DNA of 64,000 nucleotides from contig QEKJ01000012.1 in NCBI GenBank assembly GCA_003096535.1, forward strand, positions 1-64,000. Direction: 5' to 3'. The first letter of the stretch is position 1. Every line of letters starts with the position of its first letter. The notes under the pieces are model-generated. The model worked only from the letters and a program-made list of their open reading frames with translations. It ran no database searches and was not told the DNA's origin. This DNA is from Agathobaculum butyriciproducens. GTDB lineage: Bacteria; Bacillota; Clostridia; Oscillospirales; Butyricicoccaceae. This document shows positions 8,722-17,369 of the stretch, one piece after another. The position numbers and the translations under genes are program-made.

Positions 8722-9741
8722 TTACTCGATTTCGCTCAGCTTGACCGGACGGCCTTCCTTCATGGACAGGTTTGCTGCCATGGCGATCTTGACCGGCTGC
8801 AGACCGTCAAAACCGGTTACCAGCGTGTCGGTGTCGTTCAGAACGGCATCGGTGAACGCCTTTGCCTCTGCGATGAATGCGTTGTTGTAGCGCTCGAGGA
8901 AGAACCAGGTCGGCTTTGCAACCTCGACGCCTGCGGCAGAGGAGATCATGGCGGTGTTGTTCAGATCGTTTGCAACCTGCACGCAGCCCTGGTCGCAGTG
9001 AACCTCGGTGCGCTGGTCGTAGCCGTAGTGTGCGGCACGGGAGTTGTCGATCACGCCGAGTGCGCCGTTCTCGAACTTCATCATTACAATGGCGGTGTCC
9101 ACATCGCCGTATTCCTCGTAGCCTGCACCGGAGAGCGCTGCACCGTAAGCGGTAACCTCGGTAACCTCGCTGCTTGCCAGATAGCGAACCATGTCGAAAT
9201 CATGGATGGTCATGTCCATGAAGATACCGCCGGAAACCTTGATATAGCTCATCGGCTGATGATCAGGATCGCGGGAAGTGACCTTGATGAGATTGGGCTT
9301 GCCCAGCTTGCCGGAAGCGACCGTATCGCGGACGGCCTTGTGGTTGTGGTCAAAGCGGCGAACGAAGCCGACCTGCAGCTTAACGCCTGCCTTCTTTACC
9401 GCAGCGAGGGCTTCCTCGATCTTTGCCAGCTTGGTGTCGATCGGCTTCTCGCAGAAGATGTGCTTGCCGGTCTGCGCAGCGCGCATGATGAAGTCTGCAT
9501 GCGTTGCGGTGGAGGAGCAGATGAACACGGCCTCGATGGTCGGATCGCCAAAGATCATCTCGGGATCATCGTAGCACTTCTCAATACCCATGTCCGCTGC
9601 CCATGCGCGGGTCGCATCGTTCATGAACGGATCAGCCACTGCGTAGAGGTCTGCGTTCGGTACGGCATGTGCCAGATTTTCGCCGTGCAGCTTGCCGATT
9701 CTGCCTGCACCCAGCAGACCGATTCTTACCTTGTTTGCCAT
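8722..9741 (-). CDS. iolG: Inositol 2-dehydrogenase (Gfo/Idh/MocA family)
   Basis: A 339-residue NAD-dependent dehydrogenase. The N-terminal Rossmann fold begins VRIGLLGAGRIGKLHGENLA. The catalytic-loop EKPID follows at about residues 96-100, and the C-terminal alpha/beta domain contains a DMTIHDFDMVRYL stretch with the conserved Asp/His pair. Length and motifs fit inositol dehydrogenase (myo-inositol to 2-keto-myo-inositol); relatives with other polyol substrates cannot be excluded. The ATG at 9741 follows AAGGAG; the longer frame into the intergenic region is not needed. It is first in a leftward operon with symporter and iolI, divergent from an AraC regulator. Confidence 0.85.
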   Translation of the reverse strand: MANKVRIGLLGAGRIGKLHGENLAHAVPNADLYAVADPFMNDATRAWAADMGIEKCYDDPEMIFGDPTIEAVFICSSTATHADFIMRAAQTGKHIFCEKPIDTKLAKIEEALAAVKKAGVKLQVGFVRRFDHNHKAVRDTVASGKLGKPNLIKVTSRDPDHQPMSYIKVSGGIFMDMTIHDFDMVRYLASSEVTEVTAYGAALSGAGYEEYGDVDTAIVMMKFENGALGVIDNSRAAHYGYDQRTEVHCDQGCVQVANDLNNTAMISSAAGVEVAKPTWFFLERYNNAFIAEAKAFTDAVLNDTDTLVTGFDGLQPVKIAMAANLSMKEGRPVKLSEIE

Positions 9742-9802
9742 TTTTTCTTGCACTCCTTTTTTACTCTGAAACCTGAATTGACGCGCTTGCTCAAAAAGCA
9801 GT

Positions 9803-9839
9803 ATGTTAGAAGTTTTTTTCTGTGTTTTTATGATATAAT
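9803..9839 (+). promoter_or_regulatory. GTTAGAAG element with TATAAT, iolG/araC intergenic region
   Basis: The 328-bp gap between iolG and the AraC gene is AT-rich. It holds ATGTTAGAAG at 9803-9812, 21 bp before a perfect TATAAT at 9834-9839 that points right toward the AraC gene (start 10070). The same octamer recurs in two other promoters of the locus (11473-11492 on minus, 11889-11908 on plus). The repeated TCTTGTGATT at about 9936 and 10044 may be a second site type. I could not place a convincing leftward promoter for iolG. The rest of the gap shows no open reading frame of interest. Confidence 0.45.
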
Positions 9840-10069
9840 AATTATATAATAATTGCACACAAAGAAGATCGATGTAAAAATACCGAATAAAACAACGATA
9901 TAAACTGCTGTTTTTGAATCGTTTGCGCTTTTCTTGTGATTATTATACAAATAAAGTCTGTGAGAGCGTTATCGTGTTCTTGTGGAAAAAACAGCAGGAT
10001 TTTCCGAGGGGAAGAAAGAAAATCGAGGGAAGGCTTTCGTAATCTTGTGATTCTTAGGAGGGAGCATAC

Positions 10070-10945
10070 ATGGAAAACAAGCCGCGTAAACTGAGCGGAA
10101 CATTCTTCAACTGCATTTCGATCGACCGCAATTACAACAACCAGCAGTCTATACTTCCGCATATGCACGACGACCGTCTGGAGCTGTTCTATGTGTGCAG
10201 CGGACAAGGACAGTACATGGTGGATAACCGGTATTACCCGATTGGAGAGGGCGACATTGTTATCTGCAATCAGGGTGTGCTGCACGGCGAGGAACCCGAT
10301 CAGGTGCGGCAGATCCGGTCGTACAGCATCGCAATTACCGATGTCAATGCAGAAGGTCTGCCGCCTAACTGCCTGATTGCAGAAGGAGAGTATCCGGTTG
10401 TCTCGTGCGGACAGCTTGCCAGGCAGGTAGGCGAGACCATGCACCTGCTGTATCTGCTCAGCGCCGATGCGGGAAACCTGCATGCCGTGTGCTGCAGTCT
10501 GGCAGAGGCAATGCTGAATCTGACCGATTCCCTGCTCCGCAGTCGTATCCACCAGCAGGAGCAGCAGCGTGAAATGCCGTCTGTGCTGGCGCACCGCGTG
10601 CGGCGCTATCTGGATGCACACCACTGTGAGCCGATCACGCTGCGTATGGTGGCGGAGCGACTGCGCGTGAGCGAGTATTATCTGGCGCATGTGTTTAAGC
10701 AGGAGTTTGGCGTGCCGCCTATGCAGTATGTGATGAAACGCCGGATTGGTGAGGCGCAGGGTTTTCTGATGAATACCAGCATTCCAATCGCCGAGATTGC
10801 GGATACACTCGGCTTCAGCAGTATCTGTCACTTCAACGCCATGTTTAAGAAGTACACCGGCACACCGCCCGGCAAGTTCCGGCAGTCATTCAAGCAGAGC
10901 ATCACGCACAGCGAAAAAGGAAAAAGTGAAGAAAAGGAATCGTAA
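10070..10945 (+). CDS. AraC-family transcriptional regulator of the inositol locus
   Basis: A 291-residue regulator. The N-terminal half is a cupin-like sensor domain (HMHDDRLELFYVCSGQGQYM, then a GEGDIVICNQGVLH turn). The last ~100 residues form two helix-turn-helix motifs: ITLRMVAERLRVSEYYLAHV and IAEIADTLGFSSICHFNAMF, the latter followed by the GTPPGKFR signature. AGGAGGGAGC precedes the ATG. It lies between the divergent iolG operon and the iolD operon, so it most likely senses an inositol-derived ligand and controls both. The shared GTTAGAAG elements at three local promoters are candidate binding sites. Confidence 0.85.
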   Translation: MENKPRKLSGTFFNCISIDRNYNNQQSILPHMHDDRLELFYVCSGQGQYMVDNRYYPIGEGDIVICNQGVLHGEEPDQVRQIRSYSIAITDVNAEGLPPNCLIAEGEYPVVSCGQLARQVGETMHLLYLLSADAGNLHAVCCSLAEAMLNLTDSLLRSRIHQQEQQREMPSVLAHRVRRYLDAHHCEPITLRMVAERLRVSEYYLAHVFKQEFGVPPMQYVMKRRIGEAQGFLMNTSIPIAEIADTLGFSSICHFNAMFKKYTGTPPGKFRQSFKQSITHSEKGKSEEKES

Positions 10946-10950
10946 AACGG

Positions 10951-10991
10951 AAAACACCGTGCAGAGCAGTAACGCTTTGCACGGTGTTTTT
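10951..10991 (+). terminator. Intrinsic terminator of the AraC gene
   Basis: AAAACACCGTGCAGAGC pairs with GCTTTGCACGGTGTTTT and is followed by more Ts. Confidence 0.85.
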
Positions 10992-11036
10992 TCTATCTTA
11001 CTTACAAATAGAAGCAGTAGTAATCGACTGCAGCTG

Positions 11037-11214
11037 ATTCGCGCGTTAGCGCGCATTTAATAGCATTTGTTTTGCAAATGCCAAAAAAGAGGGAGCATGC
11101 ATCACTCTTTTTTGACTTCTGGAGGGAGAAAGTTTCGACCATAGAGAGGAACTTTCGTACGACTTTGGAACGGCCTACGGTCCGTTCCTCTTGTCGGCCA
11201 AACTGTAGTTTGGC
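11037..11214. repeat. Array of consecutive stem-loops; copy 1 of a structured repeat
   Basis: Six hairpins follow one another: 11041-11054 (GCGC arms), 11063-11081 (GCATTTG/CAAATGC), 11083-11113 (AAAAAAGAG/CTCTTTTTT), 11128-11156 (GAAAGTT/AACTTTC), 11167-11188 (GGAACGG/CCGTTCC) and 11197-11214 (GCCAAACT/AGTTTGGC). The 19-base block AGCGCGCATTTAATAGCAT at about 11048-11066 reappears at 47123-47141 with two mismatches, followed there by the same succession of hairpins with different stem bases. There is no coding sequence here. This may be a mobile palindromic element or a structured transcript. Confidence 0.55.
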
Positions 11215-11232
11215 GACAGCATATAGAAGAAT

Positions 11233-11262
11233 GGCGCAGCCGAGAGAGAGGGCGGCTGCGCC
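11233..11262 (-). terminator. Hairpin terminator downstream of the 35-codon ORF
   Basis: GGCGCAGCCG pairs with CGGCTGCGCC around a purine-rich loop. On the minus strand it lies 33 bp beyond the stop of the small ORF at 11296-11403 and is followed by ATTCTTCT. Confidence 0.6.
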
Positions 11263-11295
11263 GGTGAAATGGAGATGTGTGTGAAATTAGAGAGA

Positions 11296-11403
11296 TTAGC
11301 GGTAATCGTATTCTGAGGGAGCCGTCGGTTCACACGGCAGCGCGCTCTGCGTGAAGTACATATTTGCGAAGATGACTGCAATAGAAATGATAGTGAATAA
11401 CAT
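11296..11403 (-). CDS. 35-residue predicted membrane peptide
   Basis: A short frame encoding MLFTIISIAVIFANMYFTQS and a 15-residue polar tail ending SEYDYR. The first ~17 residues make one transmembrane helix; the tail contains a single Cys and is acidic and aromatic. Support for reality: AAAGGAG stands seven bases before the ATG, a -10 TACAAT lies 50 bp upstream behind the GTTAGAAG element, and a hairpin follows the stop. No family is recognised. It is transcribed away from iolD, so it may belong to the inositol regulon, perhaps as a small partner of a transporter (inference). Confidence 0.55.
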   Translation of the reverse strand: MLFTIISIAVIFANMYFTQSALPCEPTAPSEYDYR

Positions 11404-11452
11404 AATGAACGCTCCTTTCGCCGTTTGAGTTCGGCTTTCTTTTGATGATTCT

Positions 11453-11492
11453 ATTGTAGCCCCTGGGACGCGGTTTTTCTTCTAACTTCTTG
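11453..11492 (-). promoter_or_regulatory. Promoter with GTTAGAAGAAAA element for the 35-residue peptide
   Basis: On the minus strand CAAGAAGTTAGAAGAAAAAC (11473-11492) overlaps the -35 position, and TACAAT (11453-11458) lies exactly 17 bp after AAGAAA. This is the same geometry and nearly the same sequence as the iolD promoter at 11889-11928. The lack of a consensus -35 suggests an activator-dependent promoter. Confidence 0.6.
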
Positions 11493-11888
11493 TATTTCAT
11501 AGAGTTGAGCAAGAATCTGCAATTTGACCGGCGCAGACGGCCAGCATACGCGGAAAACGGCAGCAATAACTTGTAAAAAACGGTGAAAATACAGTCTGTG
11601 AGCGAAAAATAAAAGTAAGAGAAAAATTGCATATTTTTATAAAATATTGAGATATATACATTTTTACTTATTGTATGGGACGGAAAATATGAAAATTTGC
11701 AATGGTGTTATACCACGTTTTCAGCCCGATAGCGAGATATTAAAAAAACAGGTGCAAAGCACAGACCGCAAGCGGGAGCGGCAGGCACGGAAAATAATGC
11801 GATAGGGGAGAGAAAAGTTCTGGATTCTATAATAAAATGTGAAAATATTTGTATGTAACGTAAAAATATAAGAAAAAAGGCAATTCCT

Positions 11889-11928
11889 CAAGATGTTAGA
11901 AGAAAAGCAAACCCTCAAATGCTAAACT
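11889..11928 (+). promoter_or_regulatory. Promoter with GTTAGAAGAAAA element for the iolD operon
   Basis: CAAGATGTTAGAAGAAAAGC (11889-11908) is followed, 17 bp after AAGAAA, by TAAACT at 11923-11928; transcription would start about 85 bp before iolD. It matches the oppositely oriented element at 11473-11492 in 17 of 20 bases or better. The rest of the 614-bp gap between the small ORF and iolD (about 11493-11888) is very AT-rich and I see nothing else in it. Confidence 0.6.
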
Positions 11929-12017
11929 TAAATCATCAAAAGAGAACACCGCCGGGAGCGAAAAGAAAGAGCCTCGGCAGGAAAGAAATGAGTAAAGCAT
12001 TTGAGGAGGAAAACACA

Positions 12018-13970
12018 ATGAGCAAAACCAGAATGACAGTCGGTCAGGCGATCGTCAAGTTCCTGAACCAGCAGTACATTGAGATGGACGGCAAAGAGGA
12101 ACCCTTCGTAGACGGCATGTTCACGATCTTCGGTCACGGCATGGTAGTCGGTCTCGGACAGGCGCTGGAAGAGGATCCGGGCCACCTGAGAGTTTACCAG
12201 GGCCGCAACGAGCAGGGCATGGCACACGCCGCCATCAGCTACGCAAAGCAGCACAACCGCCGCAAGATCATCGCCTGCACCTCGTCCATCGGCGTTGGCG
12301 CAGCAAACATGGTAACCGCAGCACTGACCGCTACCATCAACAACATCCCGCTGCTGCTGTTCCCGTCCGATTACTTCGCAACCCGTCAGCCGGATCCGGT
12401 TCTCCAGCAGCTCGAGGTTCCGAACGACCTGTCCATGTCCGCTTCCGACTGCTTCAAGCCGGTTGCCAAGTACTGGGATCGCATTTCCCGTCCGGAGCAG
12501 CTGATGAGCGCGATGGTCAATGCAATGCGCGTCCTGACCGACACCGCAAACTGCGGCACGGCAGTTATCTCGCTCCCGCAGGATGTACAGGGTGAGAGCT
12601 TCGATTTTCCGGATTACTTCTTCCAGAAGCGCGTACATCACGTTGCACGCCGCGTAGCGGATGACTACGATATCGAGAAGGCAGTTGAGATGATCAAGGC
12701 TTCCAAGAAGCCGATGTTCATCGCAGGCGGCGGCGTTCGTTACTCCGAGGCCGGTCAGACCGCAATGGACTTCTGCAAGGCGTTCAACATTCCGGTTTCT
12801 CAGACCCAGGCCGGCCATTCCTGCCTGCCGGATTCGTTTGATCTGGCAGTCGGCGGCATCGGCGTAACCGGCGGTCTGGCGGCGAACGCACTCTGCAAGG
12901 ACTGCGACCTTGTTATCGGTGTCGGCACTCGTTTCAACGACTTCGTAACCGGCTCCAAGTGGGTGCTGTTCCGCAACCCGGATATTAAGGTTCTGGCAAT
13001 CAATACTTCCGAGTTCCACGCGGAAAAGCTGGACGCAACTCGCTGCATCGGCGACGCAAAGGTTACTCTCGAAGCGATCATGGCAAAGCTCAAGGCAGAC
13101 GGCTACAAGTCCGGCTACACCACCGAAATTCAGGATATCCGCAAGGTTTGGGAAGAAGAGCGTCTGCGCGTTCTGGGCGTTCAGTACAAGGGCGAGGGCT
13201 TCGGCGAGGGCAAGTTCGTACCGTGCGTTCCCAGCTGGACCGAGAAGATCATGAACGATTTCGTTGACCAGATCGGCGGCACCATCACCGAGTCCAACGC
13301 AGTCGGCATCCTCCGCGAGGAGGCAGACGACGACGCAATCGTGGTTGCAGCAGCAGGCTCGCTGCCGGCTGACCTCGAGCGTCTGTGGGTCACCGACGCA
13401 CCGAACTCCTACAATATGGAATACGGCGCTTCCTGCATGGGCTATGAGATCGCGGGTGCGTTCGGCGCCAAGCTGGCTGAGCCGGACAAGGAAGTTTACG
13501 CTCTGGTTGGTGACGGCTCCTTTATGATGCTCAACTCCGAGATCCCGACCGCAATGCAGGAGAATGCGAAGATCACCGTTGTTGTATTCGACAACTGCGC
13601 ATTCGGCTGCATCAACAACCTGCAGATGGGCAACGGCGTTGGCTCTCTGGCGACCGAAATGCGTCACCGCAACGAGACCACCGGCAAGCTGGACGGCGAC
13701 TACTGCTACACCGACTTCGGCAAGATCGGTGAGGGCTTCGGTATGAAGGCGTTCTACGCCAAGACTCCGGACGAATTCCGCAAGGCCGTTCAGGATGCTA
13801 AGAAGGAAAGCGTTTCCTGCATCATCGACGCAAAGGTTCTGCCCAAGACCATGGCGGAGGGCTACGAGTCCTGGTGGCACATCGGCGTGGCATCTACCTC
13901 CAAGTCTGATGAGGTAAAGGCTGCACGCAAGCGAATCGATGATCATCTGGCAGAAGCACGCATGTACTAA
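12018..13970 (+). CDS. iolD: 3D-(3,5/4)-trihydroxycyclohexane-1,2-dione hydrolase IolD
   Basis: A 650-residue ThDP-dependent enzyme that opens the inositol ring (trihydroxycyclohexanedione to 5-deoxy-glucuronate). The N-terminal pyrimidine-binding domain carries the catalytic glutamate in YQGRNEQGMAHAAISYA. The central domain has the FIAGGGVRYS loop. The C-terminal ThDP domain has GDGSFMMLNSEIPTAM followed by NCAFGCINN for Mg-diphosphate binding. The ATG at 12018 follows GAGGAGG; the longer frame starting at 11919 overlaps the promoter. Codons are strongly biased to optimal GC-ending forms, implying high expression. It opens the rightward operon and is followed by a hairpin and iolB. Confidence 0.92.
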   Translation: MSKTRMTVGQAIVKFLNQQYIEMDGKEEPFVDGMFTIFGHGMVVGLGQALEEDPGHLRVYQGRNEQGMAHAAISYAKQHNRRKIIACTSSIGVGAANMVTAALTATINNIPLLLFPSDYFATRQPDPVLQQLEVPNDLSMSASDCFKPVAKYWDRISRPEQLMSAMVNAMRVLTDTANCGTAVISLPQDVQGESFDFPDYFFQKRVHHVARRVADDYDIEKAVEMIKASKKPMFIAGGGVRYSEAGQTAMDFCKAFNIPVSQTQAGHSCLPDSFDLAVGGIGVTGGLAANALCKDCDLVIGVGTRFNDFVTGSKWVLFRNPDIKVLAINTSEFHAEKLDATRCIGDAKVTLEAIMAKLKADGYKSGYTTEIQDIRKVWEEERLRVLGVQYKGEGFGEGKFVPCVPSWTEKIMNDFVDQIGGTITESNAVGILREEADDDAIVVAAAGSLPADLERLWVTDAPNSYNMEYGASCMGYEIAGAFGAKLAEPDKEVYALVGDGSFMMLNSEIPTAMQENAKITVVVFDNCAFGCINNLQMGNGVGSLATEMRHRNETTGKLDGDYCYTDFGKIGEGFGMKAFYAKTPDEFRKAVQDAKKESVSCIIDAKVLPKTMAEGYESWWHIGVASTSKSDEVKAARKRIDDHLAEARMY

Positions 13971-13989
13971 TTAAACGCAGATTCAATAT

Positions 13990-14020
13990 GAGCCGCCCGT
14001 TTTCGGACGGGCGGCTTTCC
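13990..14020 (+). terminator. Hairpin between iolD and iolB
   Basis: GAGCCGCCCG pairs with CGGGCGGCTTTCC around a T-rich loop, followed by TTG. It is probably a partial terminator or a message-stabilising hairpin that sets iolD above the distal genes. Confidence 0.7.
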
Positions 14021-14080
14021 TTGTATATAAGGTATAGATACGCAATCTGGTATAGAGCAAAGAAAAGAGGAGCAAGAATT

Positions 14081-14872
14081 ATGAAATATACGCACAAGGC
14101 CCCCTTCGATAAGGGCTATAACGGCATGGTTTCGGCAGTTGAGCATCCGGAAATGATGGGCATGGAGTTCGGCGTGGTCAAGATGGCAGCCGGCGATGTG
14201 ATGCACTTCGACTATGCGCAGGAGGTTGTTTACGACCTGATGAGCGGCAGCGTGACCTTCGCATGGAACGGCAATTCCGAGACCGTTACCCGCAAAGACG
14301 TGTTCCATGAGGGTGCGATCCTGCTGCATGTGCCGCAGAATACCAGAGTGACCATCTCTGCCGAGAGTGACGCGGAGATTGCAGTATCCCGCACGGAAAA
14401 CAAGCGCGATTTCGCGGCTCGTCTGCTGCGTCCGGAGGATTGCCTGTGTGCAAACGAGGAGCGCGGCGCCGGTCAGATGAACGAGTGCTCGACCCGTCTG
14501 GTGCGCACGTTCTTTGACCGCTCCAACTGCCCGGAAACCAACTTCTTTATCGGTGAAGTGGTGCATTTCCCCGGCAAGTGGTCCTCTTATCCGCCGCATC
14601 AGCACGTTGAGCCGGAGCTGTACTACTACAAGTTCCTGCCGGAAAACGGCTACGGTCTGGCAGAATATGGCGACGATGCCTTCAAGGTTAAGAACAACGA
14701 CCTGACCGGCATGCCGGAAAATGTAACGCACTCTCAGGCCGCTGCGCCCGGCTATGCGGAGTATTACCTGTGGTGCATCCGTCTGCAGGACGACAAGAAC
14801 ATCGTGACCACCGTTGTACCCGAGTATGAGTGGGTGACCAAGGCGGACGCGAAGTATTTCCCGGACATTTAA
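14081..14872 (+). CDS. iolB: 5-deoxy-glucuronate isomerase IolB
   Basis: A 263-residue two-cupin protein. It converts 5-deoxy-D-glucuronate to 5-dehydro-2-deoxy-D-gluconate (DKG). The metal-binding cupin signature is visible in the C-terminal half as YPPHQHVEPELYYYKF, followed by ENGYGLAEYG and AAPGYAEYYLWCIRLQ. Length is as expected (about 260-275). GAGGAG precedes the ATG at 14081; the longer frame would begin inside the hairpin. The next gene, an iron alcohol dehydrogenase, starts only 14 bp later, which ties this cluster's unusual downstream enzymes to IolB. Confidence 0.9.
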   Translation: MKYTHKAPFDKGYNGMVSAVEHPEMMGMEFGVVKMAAGDVMHFDYAQEVVYDLMSGSVTFAWNGNSETVTRKDVFHEGAILLHVPQNTRVTISAESDAEIAVSRTENKRDFAARLLRPEDCLCANEERGAGQMNECSTRLVRTFFDRSNCPETNFFIGEVVHFPGKWSSYPPHQHVEPELYYYKFLPENGYGLAEYGDDAFKVKNNDLTGMPENVTHSQAAAPGYAEYYLWCIRLQDDKNIVTTVVPEYEWVTKADAKYFPDI

Positions 14873-14886
14873 GGGAGGCAAGCGGC

Positions 14887-16008
14887 ATGAAAGCATTTAA
14901 GATCGTTCCCTCTATCGCGGAGTATATGGATTTCCGCACGCTGGCGAAGGAATTAAACCTCGGCGAACGTGACCTGATTCTGACGAATGAATATATTTAC
15001 AATCCGACGATTGCGGCACTGAATCTCGGCTGCCATACCTGTTTTCAGGAAAAGTTTGGCGGCGGTGAGCCGACCGACATTATGGTTGACGCCATCCTCG
15101 ACGACCTGCGCGGCAAGGAGTTTGACCGTATTATCGCGGTCGGCGGCGGCACCGTTATCGACATTGCCAAGGTGTTGACCGTTGCCAAGGCCACCGACCG
15201 TGTGGACGATCTGTACGACCGCATGGCAAACCTCGAGAAGGAGCATGAGCTGATCATCGTGCCGACTACCTGCGGCACCGGCTCTGAGGTTACCAACATT
15301 TCCATCATCAACCGCACCACTAAGGGTGTCAAGGTCGGTCTGGTATCGCCCGCGATGTTCGCGGATGAGGCGGCGCTCGTGCCCGGTATGCTGCTCAGCC
15401 TGCCGTATCCGGTGTTCGCGACTTCTTCCATCGATGCGATGGTCCACGCGGTGGAGAGCTATCTCTCTCCGAATGCGTGTGCACTGAGCGAGCTGTTCTC
15501 CGCCAAGGCGCTGCACCTCATCCTGTCCTGCTGGAAGGACGCTGTTGCAGCGGGCGGCAAGGATGCGTGGAAGAAGCATGCACTTGAGTTTCTGCGCGCC
15601 TCCAACTACGCAGGTATCGCGTTCGGCCATGCAGGCTGCGCGGCTGTTCACGCGATGGCATATCCGCTCGGCGGCGTGCACCATATTCCGCATGGGCAGG
15701 CAAATCAGCTGATGTTCGCGGATGTCATGCGCAAGTACCAGGAAAAGAAGCCGATTGGAAAGCTGAATCAGCTGGAAGAACTTCTGGGTGCAGAACTGGA
15801 CGTAGAACCGGTATTTTCGCTTGAAAACCTGTACAAATTGATGGACGAGGTATTGAAAAAGGATCCCCTGCACGAACACGGAGTAACCGCTGACGAGCTG
15901 CCGGTCTTTGCAAAGAATGTCATTGAAACCCAGCAGCGCCTGCTCGGCAACAACTATGTGGAGCTGTCCGAGGACGATCTGCTCGACATTTACCGCAAGG
16001 CATTTTAA
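14887..16008 (+). CDS. Iron-containing alcohol dehydrogenase (4-hydroxybutyrate dehydrogenase-like)
   Basis: A 373-residue group III alcohol dehydrogenase. NAD-site motifs are AVGGGTVIDIAKV and PTTCGTGSEVTN. The metal site has HAVESYLSPNA and the double-histidine segment HIPHGQANQLMF after FGHAGCAAVHAMAYPLGG. Close relatives reduce succinate semialdehyde to 4-hydroxybutyrate. It begins 14 bp after iolB and ends 16 bp before a 4-hydroxybutyrate-type CoA-transferase, so its product is probably that enzyme's substrate. Candidates are 4-hydroxybutyrate, 3-hydroxypropionate, or, as argued in the findings, 3,4-dihydroxybutyrate from an inositol-derived aldehyde. Confidence 0.88.
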   Translation: MKAFKIVPSIAEYMDFRTLAKELNLGERDLILTNEYIYNPTIAALNLGCHTCFQEKFGGGEPTDIMVDAILDDLRGKEFDRIIAVGGGTVIDIAKVLTVAKATDRVDDLYDRMANLEKEHELIIVPTTCGTGSEVTNISIINRTTKGVKVGLVSPAMFADEAALVPGMLLSLPYPVFATSSIDAMVHAVESYLSPNACALSELFSAKALHLILSCWKDAVAAGGKDAWKKHALEFLRASNYAGIAFGHAGCAAVHAMAYPLGGVHHIPHGQANQLMFADVMRKYQEKKPIGKLNQLEELLGAELDVEPVFSLENLYKLMDEVLKKDPLHEHGVTADELPVFAKNVIETQQRLLGNNYVELSEDDLLDIYRKAF

Positions 16009-16024
16009 CTGCGGAGGGACAAGC

Positions 16025-17332
16025 ATGGATTGGAGAACGTATTATAAGGAGCACACGATGACCCCGGAACAGGCGGTCAGTGTGATCCATGACGGCGACC
16101 GCGTGGTATTCGGCCATGCGGTAGGCGAGCCGATCATCTTTCAGCGTACGATGGCGCGCATGGCAGAGCAGTTCCACAATGTGGAGGTCGCTCACATGGT
16201 TTATCTCGGCTCGGGCGAGTATCTGCAGCCCGGCATGGAGAGCCATTTCCGTCATAACGCGCTGTTCGTCGGCGGCCCGGCGCGCAAGCCCATTGCCGAG
16301 CACCGCGCGGACTACACCCCGGTGTTCTTCTCGGACGTACCGCGTATGTTCCGCGACAACACCCTGCCGGTGGACGTTTTCGCGTTCACCTGCTCGCCTC
16401 CGGACGAGCGCGGCTACGTTTCGCTCGGCCTGTCGTGCGATTACGGCGCACAGGCGGTCAAATCTGCGAAAACCGTTATCGCTGAGGTAAACCCGAATAT
16501 GCCGCGCACCTATGGCGAGAGCTTTGTGCACGTTTCCGAGATCGACGGCTTCCTGTGCTCGTGGGAGCCGCTGCCCGAGTCCAAGCCGCCCAGGATCGGT
16601 GAGGAGGACCGCGCCATCGGCAAGTACATTGCCGAGCTCGTGCGCGACGGTGACTGCCTGCAGCTCGGCATCGGTGCGGTGCCGGATGCGGTCTGCTCGT
16701 TCCTCGGCGACAAACACGACCTCGGCCTGCACACCGAGATGATCTCGGACGGCGTGCTGCCGCTGCTTGAAAACGGCAACATTAACGGCAAGCGCAAGCA
16801 GCGCGACGTCGGCAAGGTGAGCGTCACCTTCCTGATGGGCACGCGCAAGCTGTACGATTTCGTGGATAATAACCCGATTATTAACATGCTTCCGGTGGAT
16901 GTCTGCAACAATCCGGCGGTTATCGCGGAGAACGACAACGTGGTTTCCATTAACTCCTGCGTCGAGGTCGATCTGCAGGGGCAGGTCTGTGCCGAGGCGA
17001 TCGGCCTGCGCCAGATTTCCGGCATCGGCGGCCAGATGGACTTTGTGCGCGGCGCAAACTTGTCCAAGGGCGGCCGTTCCATCATTGCGCTGCACTCGAC
17101 CACCAAGGACGAGTCTGCATCTAAGATTGTTACAACCATCACCACCGGCGGTCCGGTTACCACTAGCCGCTGCGATGTCAATTATATTGTCACCGAGTAC
17201 GGCGTGGCGCAGCTTCGCGGTCAAACGCTCCGCGAGCGCGCAAAGCGTCTGATTGCCATTGCGCATCCAAAATTCCGCGAAGAACTTGCCGAGGAATTCG
17301 AGAAGCGCTTCGGTGAAAAACTCAAGGTGTAA
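16025..17332 (+). CDS. 4-hydroxybutyrate-type CoA-transferase
   Basis: A 435-residue family I CoA-transferase of the acetyl-CoA hydrolase/4-hydroxybutyrate CoA-transferase group. The likely catalytic glutamate is in LHTEMISDGVLPLL. The C-terminal oxyanion/CoA region has GIGGQMDFVRGANLSKGG and the tail VTEYGVAQLRGQT. It should swap CoA from acetyl-CoA or butyryl-CoA onto a short hydroxy acid. GGAGGG stands six bases before the ATG at 16025. It lies between a matching dehydrogenase and a 4-hydroxybutyryl-CoA dehydratase, the same trio as in gamma-aminobutyrate-fermenting clostridia, but here inside an inositol operon. Confidence 0.9.
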   Translation: MDWRTYYKEHTMTPEQAVSVIHDGDRVVFGHAVGEPIIFQRTMARMAEQFHNVEVAHMVYLGSGEYLQPGMESHFRHNALFVGGPARKPIAEHRADYTPVFFSDVPRMFRDNTLPVDVFAFTCSPPDERGYVSLGLSCDYGAQAVKSAKTVIAEVNPNMPRTYGESFVHVSEIDGFLCSWEPLPESKPPRIGEEDRAIGKYIAELVRDGDCLQLGIGAVPDAVCSFLGDKHDLGLHTEMISDGVLPLLENGNINGKRKQRDVGKVSVTFLMGTRKLYDFVDNNPIINMLPVDVCNNPAVIAENDNVVSINSCVEVDLQGQVCAEAIGLRQISGIGGQMDFVRGANLSKGGRSIIALHSTTKDESASKIVTTITTGGPVTTSRCDVNYIVTEYGVAQLRGQTLRERAKRLIAIAHPKFREELAEEFEKRFGEKLKV

Positions 17333-17369
17333 CCAATTAAAATGCAACATACAGCAGGGGGTCATAACG

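Noticed and set aside
11037-11262. Hairpin array as a CRISPR or integron attC array
   Set aside because: The hairpins have different sequences and lengths with no regular repeat/spacer unit, and no cas or integrase gene is nearby.
11928-13946. A 672-codon open frame antisense to iolD, and similar long antisense frames at 28993-31974, 53966-57073 and 58110-59807
   Set aside because: They lie opposite genes with clear family motifs and arise from the GC-ending codon bias; their translations show no recognisable domains and lack good start sites.
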